Below the pieces are notes generated by a model. The model saw nothing but the letters and a program-made list of their open reading frames with translations, ran no database searches and was not told the DNA's origin. DNA of 64,000 nt from Acridotheres tristis (lineage: Eukaryota > Chordata > Aves > Passeriformes > Sturnidae). Shown here piece by piece: positions 49,449 through 62,800 of this stretch; positions within the stretch are counted from its first letter, which is position 1, and every line of letters begins with the position of its first letter. Where the stretch lies: contig CM072886.1 of assembly GCA_037013685.1 (NCBI GenBank), positions 26,977,080 to 27,041,079 on the forward strand, given 5' to 3'. A program made the position numbers and the translations under genes.

Positions 49449-52400
49449 CTGGCACCATGCCTACATTCCTCCTGAGCCAGTTTTGCACTTGTCCAATTGC
49501 AAGCATAAGTGGAACCTGCATTTGGATGCATTTTTGTGAATGACTATGTTACAAAGCCAGCGAAGCTCAAGAAACAATAAAGTACTGGCTATTTTGCAGT
49601 CATATATGGTATGGTGCATCTGCTGAGGTATGGCCAGTAAACCAAGTGTGATATGGAATGTGTGAATGTGATTTGCTTTGACCTTGGTATGTGAGGGTAT
49701 CACCAAGCATATATTTTCACTCAGACATGTAACTTACCATTGGACCAGAGCGAGCATGCACTAGGACATGTGATTTGTGTATTTGTAACAGAGGGAGGGG
49801 GCCTGAACTAGGCATGGGATCTTTGATGTAGTAAATATCCTCAATTATGGAGTCTGGAGGGAAAGGAGAAGGTGAGAAGGTCAGATTGTGACTAAGGAGG
49901 TAAAAGGAACAAAGACTGTTTCTTCCTTTGTACTCACCTAACAGTAACCTGTGAACCATTTCCATCTTAGCACTGTTTTGACCTGTTTAAAGGTCATGCA
50001 TAAGAGAGTGAAAAGGAGAAAGCTTTCTTTGTCAGCTCTTGTAAAGATGCACAAGGGACAGGGACAGTCTTGCCTGATCTAATCAAAATTCTGAATTTCC
50101 AAGTGCATTTCAGAAGGGTAATTAGAGCTGATAATATTAAATAAAATTTGTCTCTCTTCTTGTGTCAACAAGTCTTCTGTATTTGACTGACTGAATATTT
50201 TTAAAAAGTAGATTTAACTGGAACTTAACCCTAAAATAAAAATAATTAATTTAAATTTTCTCTCCTTTTCATCTATTGATAGTCATATCTCTTGCAACTT
50301 ATCAAAAAATTTCAAAATAGAACTAGTTACAAAAAACCATATCTTTGAGATTTTTACTCCAGCACACTGTAAAGATCTTATCAAAAAATTGGCAAAATGT
50401 ATCACCTGCTCAGACATGAAAGCGTGTGATTTCACGTACATGGGCTGGAAAGCCCAATGTAGAAAAGCCTATGACTCAGCTGTAAGACATTTCACTGCAA
50501 GAGAGCCTCCATGTGCCATTTAAAATGTACAAGTGTCATCATAAACCTCCCACTCTCCTAAGAATAGAGCTATCACTGGACCCTGTTATCTCACAACCCC
50601 AAGGTACAGTATGATAATGATACTGCTTAACATCAGTGTACAGAGAGAGAAAACACTGGAGATGCCGCGAGCATCTCAACTATAAAGAAAATCAAATTAA
50701 AATATTAATTTACTGATTAATATAACATTAGATGACCCATTTCTCCAGCTTGTTAAACAACAAAGACTTGCAAAACTAAATAAGGGCCTAAGAGATAAGT
50801 GTTTTAAGAATTCCCATAGAGATGTTTAGCTCCTTTTTAAACATCATTAAAGATGTACTTTGAATATAACAGGCAGTTTTATTTTTTTGCTGCACTGACA
50901 ACTCCTGCTTGTTTTTATTAATACACACTTTCAAAAAAAGTTACAAAGTGAGGGGTTTGGTCACAGAGTTTGAACAATCAGCTCACAGTGTAGAATAAAA
51001 GAACATGAGTACCAGACAGACTTGGGAGGAAAGAGAATAAAATCATGGGGCAGAGGGTTTAAAAATTGATATTTTAATAAACATACAGAAAAAAACTATT
51101 TTTACCGTCCGTGCCCAGAAAACGCAAAGGAGAAAAATTTCTTTGCTGATCTTTTTCATATAAAATACCTGCTGCTTGGGAAAATTGGAAATTGCAATAC
51201 ATGATTTTTAGACAGGATATGGCAACCTAATTTAAAGTAACTTACTTCAAAACTAAAGATACCATAGTTAAATTCTATAGCAATTTTATCCTCGTTGGAC
51301 TATGGTAATGTCCCATGACATGAGAATATTGCTTGAATTTCTCTGCTATATTTTACTGAAAAATGTAAATAGAAATATTTAGTGAGGATTTTAAAAATTA
51401 TCTTTCTGTATAAGCCAAACCCTTATAGTACTAGAATTGTCATTACACTCCTATGAGAAAATACATGACTTGCTATGGGAAGAAACTGTGAATCTTCTGT
51501 TTCTGTGGATAAATGCCTTTGTCTTTTCCTTAGTGATCCAGAAGATATGAGACTGTGAGTATGGATATTTGCCTTGTATGTCAGTACCATGTGTATTTTA
51601 AAATTAGCTCAAAGGGAAGAGAGAACTACAAATTCCAGACTGGTCAGAAAAAAACAAACTACTTCTGTAGCAGATACTGAATATTCTCCTGGCAAAATTT
51701 TGCCTTTCTGGCCTTGGCCCCATCATGCATGTGATTACATGGGTTGGAAATAAGGCAGCTTGGGCTTCCTAAAATACAGGGGATGTGTGCATGAGCCTGT
51801 TCCCTGTATGTGCAGTGTTCCAAGTTCTTATCCCTCTCCTTTTTGTTCTTGTCCCCAGTCACTGCCTCCAGGGTACCAGTTTTCCTTAGCCCTGCTCCCA
51901 TGGCAACAAGTCTCTGTTCCAGCAGTAGTGGCTCTGTCTCTTCATCTCCTCCCTCTGCAGCTACATTCTGCAACTTAGAAGTAGCTTGATTTTCTGTCAC
52001 TACTTTCTTTCCTTTATTTATCAGGCCATGTGTTCTTGTTCCAAAACCTCTACTGTGAATATACTGATTCTGTATGTGACATTACTTTAACCAAAGACCT
52101 GTTTTCTTTCTTCTCCCAGCCTACTCTGAACTATTCTCTTCTATGCTTGGCTGTCTGAAAGAGGAAAGAATTATTATTATTATTTTAAATATTTTCCTCC
52201 CACTTATCCATGGCAGGAGCATCACAAATTGAATTGAAACAGCAAACATTTAAAAATGCAAATTAGATTAAGAAAGGTTAGAGTTTTATGTACTTTAGAA
52301 ACAATCCAACTGCCCACCACTATTTTTGTAAGCAGATTGTGCACAGAAAAGATGTGAATTTTTGAAACAATCTGCTAGCATCAAGTGAGAAAAAGATTTT

Positions 52401-52999
52401 AGAATAACCATTCCAGTTGATTTTTGGTTGGCTCCTTGATATTCAACAACAAAATATTCATGTTGGACCATGATTCAATCATGCAAACAACCCAGTAGCA
52501 GCTAACAGTTCCCTAATAAATATGCAGCCTTTTGAAATGCTGAAAGTACATGGGCCTAAAATAATTTTTTTAAATTTAAAAATCAAAGAAGACAAAGGGG
52601 GAGAGAGGATAACAGTTTTAACATTAGGAAAGGGGTAAAGATCCAGCATGGGAATTATAAATCTCAGGGACATTGTAACAGAAACAATTGATAGATAACA
52701 GTAAATTTGTCATTTGCTGACTTGTGATTATTTGGAATAAAGCAATGTTGCTGCTAAAGAATATATCAGTGTGCATTACAAAGAGTTGCAAGTTATCCCC
52801 TTCTCTCTTACAAAGTGATCTTTGTGTACTATAAATCACTTGAATTCTTTTTAAGAGCTAAAGGTTTGGGGCCTGAAATCCTCCTTAATCTTAATGGGAA
52901 ACACAGGATATTTAGCAATTTTCAGACTGCATTCTCATGTTGTGATGGTATTGAAGAGGTTCTTTGCCCTAAAATATAAATGTTTGTATATTTTTTTAG
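49449..52999. other. Unique non-coding DNA
   Basis: No gene recognised. A TTA triplet run lies at 52171-52185. The 113-codon (-) frame at 51659-52000 lies in a slightly GC-richer patch that also carries an RFX X-box-like word (51894-51907). The stretch at 50380-50680 (CAGACATGAAAGCG, CACGTACATGGGC, GATAATGATAC words) looks like a candidate conserved element. None of these can be shown from a single sequence. Confidence 0.55.
51894..51907 (-). promoter_or_regulatory. RFX X-box-like site
   Basis: GCTCCCATGGCAAC is, on the - strand, GTTGCCATGGGAGC. It fits the X-box pattern GTHNYYATRRNAAC at all but the last-but-one base. RFX factors bind such imperfect inverted repeats. There is no adjacent gene start, so this may be a distal site or chance. 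Confidence 0.3.
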
Positions 53000-53682
53000 G
53001 GAGAAGTGCTACTTTTGCATCTGTGTAAGTTGGGGTCCAGCTGTCTGGAAAGCAGCTCTGCAGAGAAGGACACCAGGATTCTGCTGCACAGCGAGTTGAA
53101 GGAGCCAAGTGTGCACAGCCAAAGGTAAAGTCTGTATTGGGCTGCATCAGCAAGAGCATGGCCAGCAGGTCACAGGAAGTGTTTATTCCCATTTACATCT
53201 ATGGCGTCAGGCTCCCCAGTGTAAGAGAAGTAGTGACAAATTGGAGCAAAGCCAGAGAAGGCTGCTGGGAGAGACAGGAGCTGGAGCACACGACACCCTG
53301 AAGGAATGTACTGTCTTAACTCTCCAAAAAGAAGGCTAAAAGGTGATTCATCTTCTGTCTTTAATTACATAATGGGTGATTATGGACAAACATAGGTAGT
53401 CTCTTCTTCAATATTCAGAATGAAATGACAAAGTGCAATAATAAAATGTTGCATCATGAGACCTTGCAAGGAGACTTAAGGAAAAGATTCTTCACAATGA
53501 GAATGGTGAACAGGCTGTCAAGAAAGGCTGTGGACTTTCAACAAAGCTTTCAAAATTTGACTGTACTATGCCATATTTAATCTGGCCTAGCTTCTAAAGT
53601 AAATCTTGATTTGGGTAGATGGTTGGACAAGATAACCTGCAGATCTCCCAACCAACAAGGATTATTTTATGATTCATGAGTC
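53000..53682 (+). mobile_element. CR1 LINE 3' portion (sense), longest copy in the window
   Basis: The order of recognisable CR1 words is preserved over about 680 bp. First come 'tggaaagcagctctgcagag', 'gaaggacaccaggattctg', 'gggctgcatcagcaagag' and 'tggccagcaggtcacagg'. Then come 'aaattggagcaaagccagag', 'aggctgctgggagagac', 'tttaattacataatgggtg', 'acttaaggaaaagattcttc' and 'gaacaggctgtcaag'. The right end shows 'ggttggacaagataacctgc', 'agatctcccaacc' and 'ttttatgattcatgag', the CR1 3' end with its degenerate ATTCTATG-type terminal octamers. It is on the + strand, 5' truncated, with many small deletions and frameshifts. It is incapable of coding, and no restored frame is implied. Divergence suggests an old insertion. 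Confidence 0.92.
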
Positions 53683-54797
53683 TAGGAGTATCGGTTCCCT
53701 TGGAAGATGAATCTGCACTGTACTTTCAAGATTCCCAGAATAGGAACTACTAAATAAAAATAGAGTAATGTTTGCACTTTAAGACGGACTAGGCCAGAAC
53801 TGGTTGATTCCAGGCTCTTTGAGTAAGCCACTTAGATGATTGCAACCTTGTGTAAACAGTAGAGCATCTGTGAGCTTCAATTCTCCTCCAGTAAAATAAT
53901 AATGAATAATATTTCTTCCTATTTTTTTCTAAGAGTGATTCACCCTTATGCATCAAAGGTTTTTTTAACAGACGGAGCCAAATCTGTTACTGATCAGAGA
54001 TGCAATGGTACCACATCCATTGTACATCTGGTCAATGTACATATTACTTCACAAGCATTATCATCAAATACATGGGAGGAAAAAAAGAGCAAATAAATCA
54101 TTCCAGAGTCCTTCTTCCTGGATATAGAACCCTGATTCAGATATGTCTGTCATCCAAACAACTATTTTCATTATTATGTCATATACTCTCTGATAAGGGA
54201 TATAAGCTTATGAGCATAGGGGAGCATCCTTTTCTCTCTCATCTTTTGAGAATTCCTGAATTGATGCCCCAGTATCTGGTCTACTCTAACATAAAATGTT
54301 GTCTCCAGGTCCTTGCTTCCTGGTCCTGCCTGCTCTACTTCTTGGCTTTGTACTGAGATATTGTAGGTGGTAGGTCAGTACTGTGTAAATGTTTTGTGGT
54401 TAAAACCCAAAGAAGTGATTTGTGTTTATAAGCTTTAAATTGCCTTCCTGACAAAATATGCACAAGCTGAAAGCTTCTGCTCATGTAAAATTGTGATGGA
54501 TTGCATTTTATTGGAACTTATGAATAGCTCTTTGATTTGAAACAATGAACCCTTTAAATGCCTTTAGAAATTATAGTGAGATAAAGGTACTATTCTCCCT
54601 CCATCACCACATCAGACAGTGACAAAAAAGGCCTGTTTTTCAAGATAGACACACACACACGCACACTCACTCCCATATATCCATAATCACACATTCAAAT
54701 TTATAGAAGATGACAAATATAATGTTGAATTTTCTAAGTTGGTATTGGATAGATGCCTGATTTTCAGATATAAACTCTTTTGTAAATACACAGAATA

Positions 54798-54825
54798 CTA
54801 TATCAGAATATGTCTATATCAGAAT
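54798..54825 (+). repeat. 13-nt direct repeat with 2-nt spacer
   Basis: CTATATCAGAATA occurs at 54798-54810 and again at 54813-54825, giving a 15-nt period. This is most likely a local slippage duplication. Confidence 0.93.
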
Positions 54826-57261
54826 ACAGACACTGTATTTATAAATATATACGTACCAAATATGGATGTTGAACTTAAAACATTATATGTTCAAAGACAT
54901 ACAACATCTGTGAAAAATATTTAGTTTTTTTCACCAATAGCTGATTTAGTTAGTATCCTAGAAGAAAAAAACTCTAGAGATTAATATATTTTCTCAGAAC
55001 TTTGTTGTGTGAATACATAGATTTATTTATACTGATGCACCTTCAGTTTTCTCTTTGTGTTTATTTATACCCAAAAAATGTCATTTTCATATTTCAAGCA
55101 TTCCTTTCAGGTGGAGGTTACTTGTTTTATCACTCCTAAATTAAAGGGAATATAAAGTCAAAGGAATGTATAGTTCAGAGTATGTTAGTTCTTTTCATGG
55201 ATTCTGTCAAAATAGAAGACTTTGTGTTTCGTATGTATGTATGTTTAGCAGAAAAACAGGGAAAAATAAGAGAGTTAAAACTGTGAAAGCTTGGCTTTTT
55301 TTCTGGCTAGGAAGCTTTTAGTGGCAGTAGTTAAATGTCAAATATGATTACATAAAACTGCTGCTTAAAACTGAAAATAAAGTTGAGCATACTTGTGAAG
55401 ACTGTTTCAGAAATTTAAAAAGTAGTAGTGCATAATTTATCAGTGTTAATAGCCTTAGGTGCATTTCTGAGGTAATTCACCTAAACAGTCAACAATTTAT
55501 CATATCACAATACATAAAATGTACTTTTAATTAATAAATAGACATTCTGTTGCCTTTACAGCTACAAAAAAAATCAATCCTTCCTTACCTTCTGTCTACA
55601 GTTTGGGTTCCTTTAATGGGTTTTAATGGGTTTTATTCTACGCTCCCTTTGCAAAGCTTATTCATTTGCTTCCTGGAAGACTTTCTGTGTTTTGTGGCAT
55701 AATCTCAGGGCCTTTAGGGTATCTGCCTAATACCTTAAAGCATCATTCATTACTCCTGAAATGACAGTCTAACTTACCTTGGAAGTAATGAAGTTACTGT
55801 AATATATTGTAGTTCTTGTTAACAGGCTGTCTGTTAAACTGTTTATTGGGAAAATAAGGTGTTTCCAGTATCTCTGAATGGTTAATGAAGTACTTCACTT
55901 GCATAGTCTCAAGCCAATTGGCAAAAAGGATCTTTATCACTATCTTTCAGAGAAGTAAGTCAAATGGACCCATTTCTGTACTATAAATGAAATAAGAACT
56001 TAACTGTCAGCTAAAATGCCGAGTCTGAGTATGCTTGGAATTTCAAACAGAATACAAAAATTTGTTTATTGTCTCACTTTATTATTATAATTTTACAATT
56101 ATTAAACTTCAAGAAAAGATAAATAAAAAGCACAAAAGGATTCCAACAATGTCAAAACATGGAAAAAATGAGGAGTCAGGACCAAACCCAGTAACTAAAT
56201 GCTTATAAAACCACTGAAAGTTGTGATTTATTTATCTGTAATGTTTTGTCAAGTTTTGTCAAATTACAAAACAAAATAATAATTAAATAGTATGTATTTA
56301 CCGAAATATTTCCCAAACAACTCTCTCATAAGCCATGGTATCTGATTTGCTCCTTGGGATAGTTTTTCATAGGCAGCACTGCTTAGAGGAATCTCAGGAC
56401 AGGCTTATAGTGTTTTCCAGGAAAGGAAAATTACTCTTTTACATCCCTTATACTGCTCTAATAATGTTATGTACATAATAGTTGTAGCTGAATATCTGTC
56501 ATGAGGCTTTTCCCCTTGTTATAGGACTGGGTTCTGCCTCTACAGGAATGAATTAGATTTCACTTTATCAGAGAATACAAAACATCTGAGTATCTGTCCT
56601 CAACGCTGTATGTATGCATACAGCTATTTAGACATAGGTGAATCCTCCTTGGAAAAGAACCAAAGATGCAGAAATGAAGTTTAAAACTAATTGTTATAGA
56701 TTTTTAAATCAATATAATTGTTTCAAAATGTGGGAGTCAACATAAGTCCTCATGAAAACATAAAGCAAATCCTTTTTTATGGAAAAACTATGATATCATT
56801 AGACCACATAACATAAGACAGATTATAGATGCCTGGTACAATACTGCAATTAACAGAAAAAGGATGAATACACAAAAACATGTAGAGGCAGAATTTCATC
56901 AAACAAAACGCAGTCTGAAATACTAACATACAGAAAAATCCAGCCTGAAAATTCTTTTTTCGTTTCTGCCTCTTTTCTTAATAATTTTCATACCTAAAAG
57001 TGCAGATACATATCTCAGGTAATAAGATTCTAATGCTCTTTCTTACTTCTCACAGCTGTCCTCTCACTCAGTATTAAAGCAAGGTGTCTGGCTCTTTACT
57101 ATTTCTATACACTCAAATCTCTACTTCTTTTATAGAGCTCACCCACTGAACCAAAACCACAAGACAAATTGACATTGACACCAGCTGTGATCCGTATCCA
57201 AACATTTGTTCCAAGAACATACAAATTTTAGAATTTAACCCACCCTTCCCAAACCTAAACT

Positions 57262-57364
57262 GTTGCTATGGCAAGTCGTACGTGTTACCCTACAAAGGCA
57301 GCCACACCTCAGATAAAGAGTGTGGTGTGTCACAGATAGCACGTGCGAATGGAAGCCTGACTCA
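57262..57364. promoter_or_regulatory. RFX X-box-like site with nearby AP-1-like word
   Basis: GTTGCTATGGCAAG (57262-57275) fits the RFX X-box pattern GTHNYYATRRNAAC at 13 of 14 positions, with only the last base differing. Within 100 bp lie the short dyad CACACC/GGTGTG (57303-57308 and 57323-57328) and the AP-1/NFE2-type word TGACTCA (57358-57364). Several CpGs (TCGTACGTG, GCACGTGCG) are retained in an otherwise CpG-poor area. Together these suggest a distal regulatory element. Proof needs conservation or chromatin data. Confidence 0.38.
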
Positions 57365-59702
57365 GATGGAAATCTTCCACTTTACACTTTTCTCTGTTTA
57401 TCAATGATTCTTAGATTTTTGACACAAAAATTCCAAAAGAAAAGGGATTTTTGACAAAGTTATTGCAAAGTAGTAGCTTAGACACCCTGGTTTTATCTCC
57501 AAATAGCAGTATGTCAAGAATAAGAAAGATGAAGGCAAGTTTTTTGTTAAATATAATAATCAAAGAAGTGGTTTGAGGCTGGGCTTTTCTCTTTTGCTTC
57601 CTGTAACTTCCAAGTAATACTAATGAACAAAATATGTAAAAGCTTGTGAGTCCAGTAGAGTAAAAGAGTAGTTGTCACAAGAAAATGGTCAAATATCATT
57701 CTTTTTATGATTGCAAAAATTGAGTAGTCCCATTGTCAATTGCTGTGAACTTTCATCTTTGAAAGTTTATTTAGTTTTAGAGCATGACTAATTTGAACCT
57801 CCTCAGGTAAAATTAGTTGTTGCTAAAACTGACTGCAAAGAATTCTGAATCTAAATTTTTCTCATGTTAACATCTACATATCCCAGACAGGATTTTTTGC
57901 AATAATCAAATTATTTTGTTATTTTAGGTCTATCCATCTAGGTAAATATATATCTAAACCTTAAGGATCCGTGATGAGATTAAACAGTATTTGGTGAGAT
58001 AACTTCCCACTCCTTTGACTTGATTTTTGTTATAGACAAAACAAGTAGCTGCACATTAGCTATAGCTAATATTCTGTACTTTGAAAAATGTCTTTTGCAT
58101 TTATATCATCAGAGATAGCTCATAGGATCCCATCAAGGTGTTGATGCAAAACCTATTGTGTGACTTGTTCTTATACTTTTTTTTAATGAGCCGTATCCAC
58201 TTTGAAGACTAAATTAGGTTATTATCAGACTAACATGATCTACAAAACATTGTAAAAAGGTTAAACTCTCTTACATGGGGTTCCTGGATATTTATATAGA
58301 ATTACAAATGCTCCTGTTAGAAGATTATCCTTGTACCCATAGATTAAGGCCACTGCATGAACACTCTTTTACAAATCAATATTAATTAAAAATTATTATG
58401 ATCAGAGAACTAAACAAAGGGCCTATGCTACTAAAGAAAGGGTATGCCCCAGTGACAGATCACTGTTAAAACCTCTCATGCCATTGGGTGATATTTGCCA
58501 TATGTCCAATGATTGATAGTAAGATTTAATGAGTTCTTACAAGCAATTAAATAATCAAGGGTTCCTGCTGTTACATGGCATAGCTTGATAGAACAGTGAC
58601 AAATGAGAGAATATCTGCAACCTAATCAAAGGGACATATTTCCTTGGGAACAAAATAATATTATCCACCAGTGCAATCAAAGGACAAAAGAACACAGAGA
58701 GGACGCAACAGAATGAGATAAATTTTGTGCTCTTTTCATTATTCTGGCCATACAGTTTCCATTTATTGGATCCTATTAAATCAGAAAGACAATTAGGATA
58801 CTTAAATATGTTTCATTTGTCATAAACTGTTAGCTAGTGGGTACATATCCATATCCAGTCACCTTAGGTCTCCTTTCCCCATGAAACACTATCCTAGGTT
58901 ATGGTTTCTGTATTTTTATTTGGTATTTATTTCTGTTGTTATTACTGAAGTCCTGTTTTAGTTTGGGTTTTGTTTTTCACTTTAACTAAGGGGATACAGT
59001 AAAAGACTGCACTATTCCAAATTTGTCAAACATTTTAGATTAATGAATCGTTCAAATATGATATATTATATATATCAACATTAGCTCCACTTTGAATGTA
59101 GAATGACACAATATTTTAGTATTTCTTTTAACTTATTTTATATTTTAATTTTTTAATATATATTTTAAAATTTGTTTTCACTAGAAACTCAAAGCTTTCC
59201 TTTTATTTCTGTCAAAAAGAAATAAAAATATTCCAAGACTGGACGCTACTTTATGGTTAAAATTTTCATTAGAAAATGTAAACATCAGACTATAGCTATT
59301 CTGTATTATATTTCAGCTAGCTAGATGGTGAGTAGGATAAAAGTTGTTGAAATGCACCAGACAACCAAGAGAACAATACACCCCTACTAATAATTTTTTT
59401 CCAGTTGTTAACATGTGGTCCATCTTTGGACCATATAACACATGAACTTTCTAAATACATGCTGAGCTTTTTCCTGTTTTTTTCTGTGTTGGTGGCACTT
59501 GGGAAGGGAGATGAACTGCTCTGGAGCAGGTCGACCACATCACAGGTTGTTCCAATTCCATCACGGTTTCCCAGAGCCCATTTCTCAGACTAGAATGTAA
59601 GAAGCAGCAAACTGCTGGGGATGATGCATGTACACTGCACAGCAAAACCAAAACCTCTAGTGGCTTTGGTAGCTATTATACAGAATATTCGTGGAATTGC
59701 AG

Positions 59703-59800
59703 TCATGGAATCATTCACAAAGAATGGTTTGAATTGAAACGGACTTTTAAAGGTCATCTAGTCCAAGTTCCCCCAAAGATCAGGGACGTCATTTCATCCC
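59703..59800 (-). mobile_element. CR1 LINE extreme 3' end (antisense)
   Basis: The text 'catggaatcattcacaaag', 'aatggtttgaattgaaac', 'ggacttttaaaggtcatct' and 'agtccaagttcccccaaag' follows the reverse complement of the CR1 3' terminus. The element runs on the - strand, with its 3' end at 59703. Only about 100 bp remain, the rest being lost by 5' truncation or decay. Confidence 0.85.
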
Positions 59801-62800
59801 CACTTCTAATGGAATGTGCAATCTTGTCTTTCCCACAAGGTGTTTTTTCTCTTTTTCCCAGCTCTTTTTCTAATGTGGGATAAGCACAAGTTGTAAAACC
59901 TTGACATTTTCAAAAAACCCAGAATACCTGTTTTCCAGCCAGCTGTGTTCAGCACTGAAGTATCACTGATTCTACTTTTTCTACATGCCAGTACATTTCT
60001 TTTGTTTTTCCATACACAAAGTGAAATTTTTCAAGTGTATGTATCATGTTTAAGACTTTTGTTATACTGCTTAGTGTGCTAATGGAAGATGCTCAAATAC
60101 TACACCAAAAAGTCAGTACAAAGAATATATCAAATAACTATAAAACCAAGTTAAAAAAATCAGCAAGCAAAAAGCTTCTCAATATTTCAATTATTTTAGT
60201 ATATTTAGCTATAGATTCTCTTTTGTATGTCTTCTAAGCTAATAACAATTTTTAATAAAATCTGATTATGATAAAGCCACAATTGATAAAAAATACCCAT
60301 AATTCTTTGTTGGATTTCAGCTGTGGACGATTCTGCTGAAATCGGCAGTGATACATCATGAAAGTGAGATAAAGATACTTAAACTAAGACATGTTTTTAG
60401 ATTAAAAATGTCCCTTTAGTATCTGTAAGTCTTAAAAAATAGATTGTCCACATTAGATTTTTGCCTTGCATTTTCAGTCAACTCCAAATATGTCAGGTCA
60501 AGAACTGCTTAGATTATTGGCTGAGGTTACTTGGGAACTGGAGGAATCCTGCTGATGAAGAGCCACATGTGCACAATGACTTTAATGAACCTGTCAAGTA
60601 ACACATCAGTGTGGTTTAACATGGGGCTCTGTCAGATAACTGATCCATTGGATCACATCAAGTCTGAACTTAGGTCTGAGCTTAATGTGATCTAGTGAAG
60701 ATAAACTAAATGAGTTCTGTATGTAGTGAGTGGCAAGAGTCAACAACTCCTACTAAAGTAACAGCTTGGTTGTTCCAGAAAGCAAACAACCCCTCAGGAA
60801 TCATGAAGCAATATCAAATTTTTGGCAGCTTTAGATTCCTAAGGACCACTCTCAATCAATGTATTCACAAAAAGTACACACCTCATTAGATTCTGTACAG
60901 ATTGCAAAGCTAGCTATAATGTAAAAACAGGCAGACAGTCTGTCTCAATATTATTACAGGAAGGCTTGGTTAAATTAATAGCTTCTCATTGATTAAAAAA
61001 TCTTGCATTTTACATGTTCTTAAGTTGGTTCCCACCATTACTTTTCAATAACAGAATACGAGTCTTTGGAGAAATGTGGTTATATTGAACTACTGTATTG
61101 AAATATTAAGGTAGGCAAAATAAGCTGTTTACGTTAACCTATTGTTGTTTCCTGTCATAAAGTTCTCTCCACTTGGAAGATGAAGACAACCCCATCAATG
61201 CGCCCTAATTTTTTTTCTTTGTTAATTTTTATAATATTCCTAGACTATTACAAATGTAGTTAGTTTGGAACAGTCAATGACCATGACTCCACCAAATCAT
61301 TTCAGTAACTACTGAAAGTGAGAAATATTTATCTTTGTGTTGCATTTGCTATTGTATATAACCCTCAGCTTTTAATTCTTTGCAATCACTATACTAAATC
61401 CAGCCAAAATATAACAATAGTTCTGATCCACTAAAATGCTTTCAAAATAATCCTAAAAACTCATGTTATGATTCTTGATAGCACAGAGTACTTTGCTAGG
61501 CTGAGTTTTTCATGCCAATTGTATTACGTACACTCCATAAAAAACTGTTTTGAGAGCTTCTGCATAAACCTATTCAAATGTATTTTATTGACATGCAATG
61601 TTAGAAGATTTTCTCAGTGCCACAAGATCATCTAAGCTGAATTGAAGTACCAGAAACCCACAATATTTAGTATTTATATATAAAAAAGTATTTGTCATCT
61701 ACAAAAGAACATGATTGCCTTTGTTCTTTTGTACTTCTGCAAATTTGATCTGTGCCATCACCACTCTTACGGGTCAGATGTTCTTCTGCCAGTTAAACAG
61801 GAAAGGACAGATCAAATGTCTGACTATGCCCTGACACATTTAGATCTGAGCTTTACATACTAAGACCTGAGTTTCAAGAGTAATGTTGCTTGTTTAGTGC
61901 AGTGCATATGTCTTCTTCTTCAACAGAAACACTTAACCAAGGAGCATGTTCTTGGATGCACAGCAAACAAATGGCAGCTGCCACATGTGCAGTGTGACTA
62001 AGATATTGGGGTGTGAAAGGGAACAGACAAGGAGATTGACTTTGTGGGGGCAGGACAGCTGTGTGATTTTCCTGTCTCTCAGACTTTGAGTTGTCTTTTA
62101 CAGTAGTGCTTTTGAACAAACACTCATTTTGTACACTGTACACTGTGGTTTAGACCGTTTTAGGGACTGATTATTGAACCAACTGAAGTGGCTGCCTAAA
62201 GGTTTGGGATTGTCTGGAATTGACAACAAGTTAGTAAACTAATGCAGAAGCACTGCTAGCTGTTCTTTCAATTCCTTATCTTCACAGTTCATGTGCTAGT
62301 CTTTGAAAATATTAACTTCAGCATCATCTAGACGTGGTCTGTGCTTTTCCCAGTTGAGCACTATAAAATGTCTAGCAGATTACTTTCTCTTTAGAAAAAT
62401 ACAAGTCCATATGCAGAGTTAACTTTGTTACCTTCCAACTCAGTTTTTCATAGAATCATGTCATTTTGTAAAACCCTCTATGGAAGCATTGTCTCCTTAT
62501 ATTGGCCCACAATCCTGATTTTCTCTGTTGACCACAGTGGTGTGTGTGCAATGTGGCAAGGAGGCTTTTCCTTTCCGCGAGGCTGAGTCCCTTCCAAGTT
62601 ACAGGGTCAAGCTGCATGTTTACCTTCAGATATTCATCTCATTGGCTGTGTGTGTGCTGACTCTTCTGTTTTTTTCCCCCCTCTGTTTTCAAATCATCAG
62701 AGTCCTGCAATGCAATGAAAAAATGTTGCTTGGTTCTCAATGAAATCTGTGGAAGTACCAAAGGGAAAGAGTAAGCATCTATATTTGGAATAAAACAAAC

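Larger units (their letters stand above)
53683..59702. other. Unique AT-rich non-coding DNA, about 6 kb
   Basis: No gene or transposable element recognised. Low-complexity items are an AC run at 54649-54666, GTATGTATGTATGTTT at 55231-55246, and very AT-rich text at about 59040-59180 containing the palindrome at 59058-59078. The 118-codon (+) frame at 54000-54356 has no known domain. An X-box-like word lies at 57262-57275. The stretch at about 58430-58700 has a conserved-element look (TTTAATGAG, CAATTAAATAATC, CAATCAAAGG). Confidence 0.6.

Noticed and set aside
62449..62520. CR1-like terminal word TCATAGAATCATG
   Set aside because: Only about 13 nt match; the following sequence does not continue as CR1.
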